Source: Symbiodinium sp. CCMP2592
Lineage: Eukaryota > Sar > Dinophyceae > Suessiales > Symbiodiniaceae
Direction: 5' to 3'
Assembly: GCA_905221615.1 (NCBI GenBank)
Contig: CAJNDT010001280.1
Span: 354,910-418,909, forward strand
Length of the DNA: 64,000 nucleotides
Shown: piece by piece, positions 25,980-34,800 of the stretch
Layout of the letters: each line of letters begins with the position of its first letter
Numbering within the stretch: the stretch's first letter is position 1
Program-made: the position numbers and the translations under genes
The notes under the pieces: generated by a model
Seen by the model: the letters and a program-made list of their open reading frames with translations, nothing else
Told to the model about the DNA's origin: nothing
The model's database searches: none

Positions 25980-26920
25980 TAGGACTCCCTGAACCCTAAG
26001 CCCTAATCTGGCAATCTAGACGAGACTGTCTATAGAGTCACGGCCAGGTGGCCGACAACAGGCCCTGGCAAACTGTGGGTCGGGCGACATTCTGCATACT
26101 CATAACCTCTGACTCTGGTAGTCGTATGCAACACTCTATACCCCAAACCCTAAACCCTAAAGACACAAAAAGAAAAAAACGAAAGCCCCACAGGTCTCCC
26201 CCAACCAGCCTTCGTGAGCTGTGCAGGGCAGGCACAGGATGCCTCGGCAAATTTTCTCAGACTTCTCTGAAAGTCAGTGTAGGGAAGGGTACAGGAGTTG
26301 GCAATATGAGCAGGTCCCGCAAAACAAATGCAGTTCGGCCCCTGACCCTGATCCCTAAATAGTTCTAGAAAGTTGAATCAAGGGCTCTACGAGCCATTGT
26401 AGGTCCATTCTTGAAACCCTGACCCGCGAAAGCTTTTGTCCAACCCTGAAACTACCCCAATACAAACCCTGAACCCTAAAACCTACACCGTAAAACCTGA
26501 AATTTAGGCCCCCTGAAGCAACAGACCCCGAGCTGGAAGGGAGCCTCCTCTGAAGCTCCCACTTAATCCGGAAACCCTGAACCCTCATCCCCAACCCCTA
26601 CGCCCTGATCCCGAAACCCGAATCCCTATACCCTAACCCTACACCCTGAACCACACGACATGTCCCTGGGTGGCCAAAGCTTTCTCGGACGATACTTGGG
26701 ATTGTCACCCTGGGCATCCGAAAGACCCGGTAATCGAGCACTCAGGTTTACTGGGTTGTAGTTTTGGGGCTCTGAAAAGTATTTATGAATAGGTACCTCT
26801 ATAGGAACCATAAGGGAAATGAAAAAGTTTCCCAAATTGCCTCCTAGTTTAGGATGGCAGTACCCTGAGAACATGAGGTACCCTTAAGCCTGAGAAGAAA
26901 CCGTGGGGTTTAGGGTTTAG

Positions 26921-26925
26921 GGTTT
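26921..26925. repeat. Target-site duplication, left copy (GGTTT)
   Basis: This five-base partner of 40293-40297 directly abuts the 3' LTR. Together they place the insertion inside a GGGTTTAGGGTTTT stretch. Confidence 0.75.
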
Positions 26926-27076
26926 TATAGAATACACCAAAACCGTTAAGCCATGAGCGAGCTAAGACTCTTTTACTCAGAGGGCTTGGGCACAATAGTC
27001 AGCGGTATATAGTACACAACATGATGACTGTACACGACCATACAAACTCCTACGCAAGCTGCGATGCAAAACTACA
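26926..27076 (-). repeat. 3' LTR of the copia element
   Basis: Identical 151-bp partner of the 5' LTR. In the sense direction it is preceded directly by a G-rich polypurine tract and followed by AAACC (plus-strand GGTTT), the target duplication, then by degenerate CCCTAAA repeats. Confidence 0.92.
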
Positions 27077-27087
27077 CCCCCCTCACC
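27077..27087 (-). other. Polypurine tract (GGTGAGGGGGG)
   Basis: The sense sequence GGTGAGGGGGG directly abuts the TGTAG start of the 3' LTR. This is the position and composition expected of the plus-strand primer in LTR elements. Confidence 0.85.
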
Positions 27088-27396
27088 TAAAGGCACGGTC
27101 ACTGCATCCAAAAACACAGCATACCTTCGCCTGCAGGTGGAAGAGCGCTTCGGCTCGGAGTTTGACGATCGGCGTGGAGTTGCCTCCCGCGTCATCAGTT
27201 CAGCAAAAGTACATGTGACTATCGTGTGCCTCGAGGAAGGGTGCGAAAAACTGCATGCAAGCTTTTCTTCAAATGCAAGACGCTGGTTTCAGCGTGGAGC
27301 AAGGATGATAGGAGTTCGCCGCACAGCCACTTGAAAAATATCACAGGCCGTGAACGTCCCTCTTGCTCGAAAGAATCAGACTACTGGGTCGGCTTA

Positions 27397-28813
27397 TCAG
27401 TTCCAACGCCATCCGCGATTGCGCCACTCACGCCAGTCCTGGTTGTCCCAGTTCTGGCCGCTCCATGTTCCCCAGGATGACGAAGACCAATTCTGCCACC
27501 AGGATTGATTATCCCAGTCCCAGTCGCGGTTGGTGCGATCGGCGGCCTCGGCGTTAGCCGGGCTTTTGCCTTTTCCCTTCTCTGCTGCTCGGGCATATGT
27601 AGAGCCCTTACCACCACCTGGCGGATGCTGCTGGGCATACTTCGGCTGGGCAGCACGACTTTGATTGGCCTTCTTGATGGTTTCCTCAACCGTCTCCACC
27701 ATGAAGGGAAGGTCCTTTGCCAAAACGGTCTGTAGGTCCGTACCCACTGCAGCGGGATCGTAGTTGAGGAAATCCACCTTGCCGTGGCCAAAGGTCTGTA
27801 GACGGATGCCCCCCTTTTGCTTGGCGATGTTGTGAGCGAAATCTTGGAACGAAAGGATGGCTCCGTACCATGTAAATGCTACTGGCGTATCCTCCGGCGT
27901 GGACGTTAGTCCCGCTGCGCACAACTTACCGCCAATGCCATCGTCTCCGGTAAAGAAAACGATACGACACTCTGGAACCTCGTCCGTGCGGGTCTGGTGC
28001 GTGGAACTCGCCGCTCTGGAGGATCCAATAGCCAGCATGCGTTGCGATCGAGTGCGGCCAGGGTTCGGAAGGTAGGCGAAGCAGAGGCAGTCGAGGGCAC
28101 GGATCGTTCTGCGTGTGTATCCCTCTTTGGCCATTGAAATTGCGTATTCATTGTCATGATTGAACCTCGCTACGCAATCAGTGTAGCCCTTTTTCACGGC
28201 TCTCTGCTTTGCCACTTTGGCTTTCCGAATAACCTCGCCTTCTAAGGAGTTCATGCCACGGCCGGCGACATCTTTCGATGCGCTTTGAAGGCTTGGCCTC
28301 ACTCCCACTCGTTCAGCGGCATCACCCATCTCCTGAAGCAGAGCTTCACGCCCACGTGCCAACAGCGTCCGTCTGCCCTGTGCCTTCAGTTGACCTGGTC
28401 GAACTGGCCCTCCGCATTGAGAGCAAATCCTTTGGCCTTGAAGACACTCAGCTTTGCAGTGGTAGCGTTTGATTTTCTCCAAAAACGCGGCGGATGGCTT
28501 GGTCTCACTACCAGCATAAAGTACTGGTTCTGGCCTTCCCACCGGCTCCTGGATTGCTTCAACTGGTGTACCCTCAGCATCCAGCGTCACCGTTGTCGCC
28601 ATTCCGTCACCGATGTACACAGTCCTGATTGGAGGACCCGGCTGTGCAATGATGGTGCCTGGTTCAACAAGCGGCCTCTCCTCTACGGAGGGCATTTGTT
28701 CATCACCAGGAGCTTCATCGTCGTCAGCCTTTGCAGGGGCATCGGTGATAGCCAACGATCCCTCAAGTACGTCAGCAACATCTGGAATGGGCGGTATAGG
28801 GATGTTTCCTCAG
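27397..28813 (-). CDS. Pol segment 3: C-terminal extension with Cys-rich stretch and Trp-rich tail
   Basis: This frame is open from about 28813, in the -1 register to segment 2, and overlaps it by ~130 bases. The Pro/Asp/Glu-rich linker of segment 2 appears to continue here (IPIPPIPDVADVLEG), so a single-base change near 28,810 most likely separated them; no slippery heptamer is evident. It contains a C-x3-C-x6-C-x2-C stretch (AECLQGQRICSQCGG) that may bind zinc, then a mixed region not recognised. The tail is Asn/Trp/Ser-rich with W repeated every few residues, resembling RNA-binding or low-complexity tails. It lies between the Tpt1-like domain and the 3' LTR. Two hairpin repeats (28674 and 27545) lie within it. 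Confidence 0.7.
27545..27563 (-). repeat. Bulged-A hairpin repeat 19 (before Trp-rich tail)
   Basis: Sense: GCC, CGGC, loop TAAC, GCCG, bulged A, GGC, then CG. It directly precedes the Trp-rich tail. Confidence 0.85.
28674..28693 (-). repeat. Bulged-A hairpin repeat 18 (overlaps stop of pol segment 2)
   Basis: Sense: GCC, CTCC, loop GTAGA, GGAG, bulged A, GGC, then CG. The segment 2 stop codon is read from the loop. Confidence 0.8.
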
Positions 28814-31800
28814 CTGGAAGGGTACCATGTTCTTCATCAATAGGCGGTGCGAAATTGTCCTGAGTCGTCTCCTCAGCCTCTGGTTCATCAAGAACGATAT
28901 CGATGCCGGCCTCAGCGTTAGCTGGGCTTTCACCTTGTTCCGCCTCATCAGGAGGGACAGTGCCTCCCGCACGGGACCAAAGTGTGACATCGCATTGCGT
29001 ATCATTGATCAACAAGATGGTCGAGCCGGGTACTGCCTCGGAGCACAGTATGCCATCAGACTCCGTAAGGAATAGGTCGCAGCCAGCTTCGAGGACCTCC
29101 CGGGTGTCAAAGACGATCTCAATCGGTGCGTTTGCACGAAGTCCTGAACGTACCTTTTGCTCTTCGAGCGGCAGCGGCGCAAAGTAACAATGCGCCTTTT
29201 CAGAACCTCCAAAACCAGGCAACAAACGATCTTCCAGAATCGCATACGCCGCATCATGTGTCGTGCGATGATAGAGTCTGGGCGGCGCCTTGTCAATCGG
29301 GATCAACGGCCTGCCCTCTCGGGCGGCGTTAGCCAGCTCTTCAGAACGCTGCAGTGTAAGATATGCCTTTGCAATAGAGGCATTGTCGAGCTGCAGATTG
29401 CTGGAGTGGCCCTGCGTACTACCGACGTAGACCGGAAAAGCCGGTTGGCCAATTGCATCGGCAGCACTGTCCATTGGTCCGCGAAAAATAAGGCGCTGTT
29501 TGTTGTCGGTGGCGATCATGTCGAGGAGAATTCCTAAACCAATGTTGCTTCCAGGTCTGCATCTGTTGGCAACCTCAAGCACTTCCATGGCTAGGACCCA
29601 CGGCCCGTCCCACGACTGCATTTTAAATTGATTACCCTTGTTCTCGAAGTTGCCCCTGATCAGCCCCGTGACAAACGTGACCGTCTTGTGGTCACACTGG
29701 GGGTAATGCAGACCAGGAGTCATGTCCTTCTGGAATACTTCGATGTACTGGACGGCCTCCTCTTGCGAGGGGCATTCATTCCAGTAATCGTACAGGGTAA
29801 TGCCAGTCATCTCGGCGAAGTCGTAGGTGTCATTCATGAACCTCATTCCGCGCGATCCCTGCACTGCGAGCTTGGTCAATCGCTGCTTGTCGGCCTCAGC
29901 CTTTGCGAGGCGAGCTCTTTTTGCAGCGTGCTCGGTGCCAGAATCGCCAGACAGAATGCCCCCACCATAAATGGATGCGTCGATCGGCATTGGTCGAATA
30001 TCGCCAGAAGACGAAGCTGCAGTACTCGCCGGGGTAACGGCCTCCACCTTAGGTGGGGCTTTGTTCCATTCCGGCGAATTGATCTCCTTTTCTGTTGCGA
30101 AAACACCAGGTGCGACGCTGATGACATTCTGAATCTTCATCTCCTTGAGGAAGTCGGGGACCTCAGGCGCAGGCAGCTCGGCGTGACTTTCGTCACGCTT
30201 CTCCTCCCAGTATGCATCGTCCCACGGATCCTCCTCCGTTGGCTCCGCCTTCACTTGCTTGCTCCTGGACATCTTCGCCAGAGTAATCTGAAGAACCTGA
30301 TTATCAATGGCGTAGCGTCCTCGAGAATCAAAATAATTCTCAGCGAGCAGCGACTTGAAGGCATCCTCTCCCATCTTGGCGATGGCCCTGGCAGCATACC
30401 TCTCAGCAATCTGACTTTGCATAATATGCGCCAGCCCGGATACCATGCGACGACGAGACTCGGAGTCCTCGCGGAAGTGGACGTTGTCGTTGTAGAGCGC
30501 CAAATCTCCAAGGAAGGGGTGGATGTCACAGGCGGCGAGTCCTCTACGGACCGCTTCATCCTTGAATCGCGCAATGCATTCATCAAACTGCTTTGGCAAC
30601 CCGTAGACGAAGCTGCGAATTCCTGTGCAGATCACAATGGACCCCACATATGGAGAACGGCGCTGCACGTCTGCAAGCGCTTCAAGGTTTTGGCAAACTC
30701 TCCGACAGATCTTTTGCCAATCTCCGCAGGCTTCTATGGGCGATTGATGGTCCCACCACGTCGGGACGCCGGGGCTGCAAAATATCCCGTATCTGCCGAC
30801 GATCTCATTCGCCATCCAGACAATCTGCACGTCCACCAGCAACTCTGGGTCGCCAGAGTAGCGCAGAGCCGTCTGGTCACAGAGGATCTGAGCCCTCTCC
30901 CGAAGCTCGGACAATGTTTTGCCCCACAGGGGTTCGTAAATTATCTCCCTGTATTGCAGATAGACCCCCGAGCTCGCTGCCTTCAAATCCGAGGAAAGGT
31001 CTGTCCTCGTTCTCTTGCCGGCGACGAAAACAGTCGTAGAGTCGGAGAGGAGGATGAGCACCCGCTTTCGGCCTCGATTTTCATCGGGCTTTAGCTGCGG
31101 CATGCCAGACTGCGTCAGTGCTGCCACTCGGTTGAGCCCTGGATATCGATCCGTTTCAAAGCAGTTGTGAGCAGCCACTTGCACCGGCATGTACTGAAAA
31201 AGTGCTCGCAACTCTCCTTCGTCAATCGACTCTTGGAAGCCTATCGACTCGTGACTGATGACGGCCGCCCAGAGCTGGCGGCCCCAAAACTCGGCCAACT
31301 GCTCTTCGTAGGTCGCCATCGCTCTTCTACTCTCAGCTGCTACCACGGGACTAGGACCCGGCCTCAGCGTTAGCTGGGCTTTAGTTGTACAGTAAAGCGA
31401 TGACAAAGCTGCGCATGCCAGTCCTTCATGTACCTTAGGTCCATCATTATCCTTAGTGGTATGCACTTGCCAATCAGCATGCAATGCCGAAACCTTGGTT
31501 TTCGATGTCCTTAGTCGTCCACAGTCCTGGGTAGCTTCGAGCAGCAGCCGCTTCAATCGAAAAGACGATGCAAAGATCAGCGACCCATTCTTGTGTTTCT
31601 CAAGACCGAAATCGTGTGCCACTTTCACAACAGCAGGCATACACCACATCTCGTTGTTATCTGAAGCTTCCAACAGCAGGTGGGGCCTAAGACGTTTGGT
31701 TAATCGGCATAACGACATTAACGATTTCAGACATTTGTTCCATTCGTGGTCCGGCAGCGATGCAAAGTAGAGAATCGGTTTTGTGCTTCCCCCCTCGTCG

Positions 31801-34800
31801 CAGAGGGAACGAAGATTGTTAGCGATTTTTGCCATTGCTTTCGGATTCATAGTTTCAAGGTTGTTCGGGACAGGGATAACACGACAGGAATCATTTCCTG
31901 ACAAGGTGGTTTCACTAGCGTTCCCAAAGTCAAGCAAAACCCTGCAAAAGTCCATCGGCCTCGGCGCGAGCCGGGCGTCTGCAGGAGCGGCCGCCGCAGA
32001 CCCGAGCCTAAAGCCGTGTTTGTTGAGGGTTTCAAGATCAGTTGTGGAAAGCTTGGGAAAACCACGAGAGGTATAAGCGGTGATAGAAAATCGTTTTCCG
32101 GTATAAGGCAACACGCAGTGTTTCTTAGCTGGGTCAAAGACAAAGGGTTTGCTATGGGTGTCATGCACATCCCCTTTGATGGATCGTCCTTGAGCGTCTT
32201 TCTGGAACTGCGCCTTAGTGTCCGAAACAGTCTGGTCTTCAACCCACAATCGACCTCCTTTGTGGTCACCAAAGCTAACCATCAGGTTCTTAGAACCCTT
32301 TAAGTTATGGGAATCAGCATGAACTTTTGCCATGTTGTCCTTGCTAATCACCACTGAGGTCCATGTGAAACCTGAGTCGGGAGAATGAGCTTTCACGAAC
32401 TCATTCAAGTACCTGGCAACTGCGGGATACCTAGTAGTGCTTCTGGTAACACCTTGCATTCCACCGTGTGTCCAAGTTCCGTACACTTGATAATAGCCTT
32501 GTTTCTTTGATGCAATGCGAGGTCGCTTGGATTTCCTAGCTGTATGATTTGATGCAATCTCTTCACACAACCTTTCCAAAGCATCACAGCCGTACTCCTT
32601 CAGGCGGGAAAGTTCTGAAGCAACCATTTCAACCTCCTGAATGGCAGCAGCTGCTTTAGCACGTTTGCCTTGAACCTCGTGTGGTGTAGGAGAGCGGCCT
32701 GGCTTTTCAGCCGGCTTCGCATTCTGCGCATCAGGTACATGATTGATGAGCCTAAGCGCGTGTTCCCACTTACCACGTTCAGCAAACGGTTTTGTGAAGA
32801 TGTCTGCGACCTGCTCTTTGGTATCAACATTGATCATGTTGAAATGGCCCTTTTCGAACTGTTGCTTCATCCATGCAAACGAAAGTCGTTGCGTCCTATC
32901 GGTATGACGAAGCTTTTCACTGTCACCTTTCGCAATGATGGTGATTGTAGCTTGGTTATCTTCTAAGAACTGAACCTGAAACTTTTCAGAAAGATGAACA
33001 TCCAAGCCATTTATATCCGCAACAGAGCGTCCTTCATGACTGAGTTCACCATACCTGATTGCATCAAGCTCCGGGTCAATCCTTGCAACGATTGTTTCCG
33101 TGACTTTAGGTGATTCCGCCGGCGGCCTGGTCTTTCGACCGGCTGCATTAGCGGTAACCTCTCCCCAAAGGTAACACCACAAGCTTAAGCTAGGCAGGCC
33201 TTGTGCTCTGATGCCGTGATTCGCTGAAACCACTTCACTTTCGGTGCTAGACGTCGTGATGCTGGTCTGTTTCTTTGAAAAAGCGTTCAACGGGTAGTAA
33301 GTGTTGGGCCCAACCAAGAACAGTGCGCATCCTGATGTGGATTTGGAATCAAATTCTCCTGCCCAATCAGCGTCACAGAAGAGCCACAACTTACAGTCCG
33401 AAATCTTATCGCCAATAAAACCCTGCATCGTGATGTCCAAGCTCGAATTGATGTAGCAGATCAGCCGATGTAAACCGACATCGCAGTCTCTTGACCACTT
33501 CGTGACCCTGGAAGCGAGCGACTGGGTACACCGAAGTAAGTCCCACCTTGCCATCCTTGCTGCAAACAATACCTTCATGAGGACCCGACTGGCAATCGGT
33601 TGCAACCTCCCCTGGGGTTCGTTGCCTTCCGCAGGTTTGGCTACTCTGTTCTCATGAAACGGCGTAGCTGCAAACTTCAGGGAATCACGTGAAACTTTAG
33701 CTAATTCACAGTACTTGTCGACACAGGAGACCAGGAAGTCCTTCATGTCATACGTCACAACGTTGACAGGCTTAGTCATAGCGGGGACGGGTTCCTTGAT
33801 GATCGTATCAGTGCTCTTAAATCTAGACTGCTTAGCTTCGCGCTTAGCGTCTGATTTGCTTCTCATCGGCCTGCCCTTTCGGGCGGCAGCAGCGAGCTTA
33901 AAGTCGTCTGCCGTCGTTGGCATGATAGAGAAGATTGTTTTGCCCGTCCACCACTCGTTTCGCCTAGCAGGGCCCCCCTGATTGGAATCATCCTGTATCT
34001 GATCTCCATTCTCAAACTCTGTTATGCGTTCAGTTCCCAGAGTGGGAAACTGTCTCATGTCGTCTTCACTTGGTACGTACAAACGCTTTCTGGGGTACCT
34101 GTGATGTCTGATTGCAAGCGCAGCATCCGGATCAACCTCCCAATAATCTTCTGTTCTACTCGGCCTGGAGTTTCCTCCGGCTGCTGGTGCTGCAATTTTC
34201 TTGTCGAAGACATAGGCAAAAGGATGTGCGCTACGGTCAAGCATAACACCGTTCTGCTCTCGATGATTGCAACCAAAGTATCTCCCAAATGGTTCCGAAG
34301 GATCCATATCCAAAACCTTCCCAATCCCCTCCCATCCCTTAGCAAGATTGTCCTTTGGTCCTGCCATTTTGAAATCGTCGACGTAGACGACGAGGAGGAG
34401 ATCTAATTCCGGATGGTAAAAGATACTTTGCCATATATCTGGAAGAACCGGGATCCACCCTATGCTCTTCAACTGAGCAGTGCAGTGTCGTTCCCAGATG
34501 CCGCCGCTATCAGGATGTCCATACAAAGCGAGTCTGAGAGGACAAACTGGGTCGCGAAAGTTGCGCCACTCGGGCGGTCGACGATTCTTGGGAAGTCGAA
34601 CCCAAGTCGCAATCCCTTTGAACAAAGCTTGAGTATACGCTTGTCGAGCATCAGCTTGCTGTTTTGCATAGCCTGGTTGGCTTCCGAATACATCGATGAA
34701 TTTACCCGCTTCCATACTTGCAGGGCTAGAACCCAGTTCGGCGAAGATCGCGTGATCCGCATTTTCATCTCGAACCTGGTTCCCCTGGAACACAGAGCGT

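Larger units (their letters stand above)
22131..26907. other. Gene-free block
   Basis: Positions 22,190-22,340 are a degenerate CTATACTCTA-type repeat. Positions 23,030-23,125 look like another degraded palindrome (GGGACCCTTAATAAGGGACC). The remainder holds A, B, F and J family repeats. No gene recognised. Confidence 0.6.

Noticed and set aside
29628..31094. 488-residue plus-strand frame opposite pol
   Set aside because: It is an antisense shadow of the SGNH/Tpt1 part of pol, with no domain of its own.
31261..31295. GGCCGCC...GGCGGCC inverted repeat as a further hairpin-family member
   Set aside because: It lacks the bulged A, the 4-base loop and the flanking CG arrangement.
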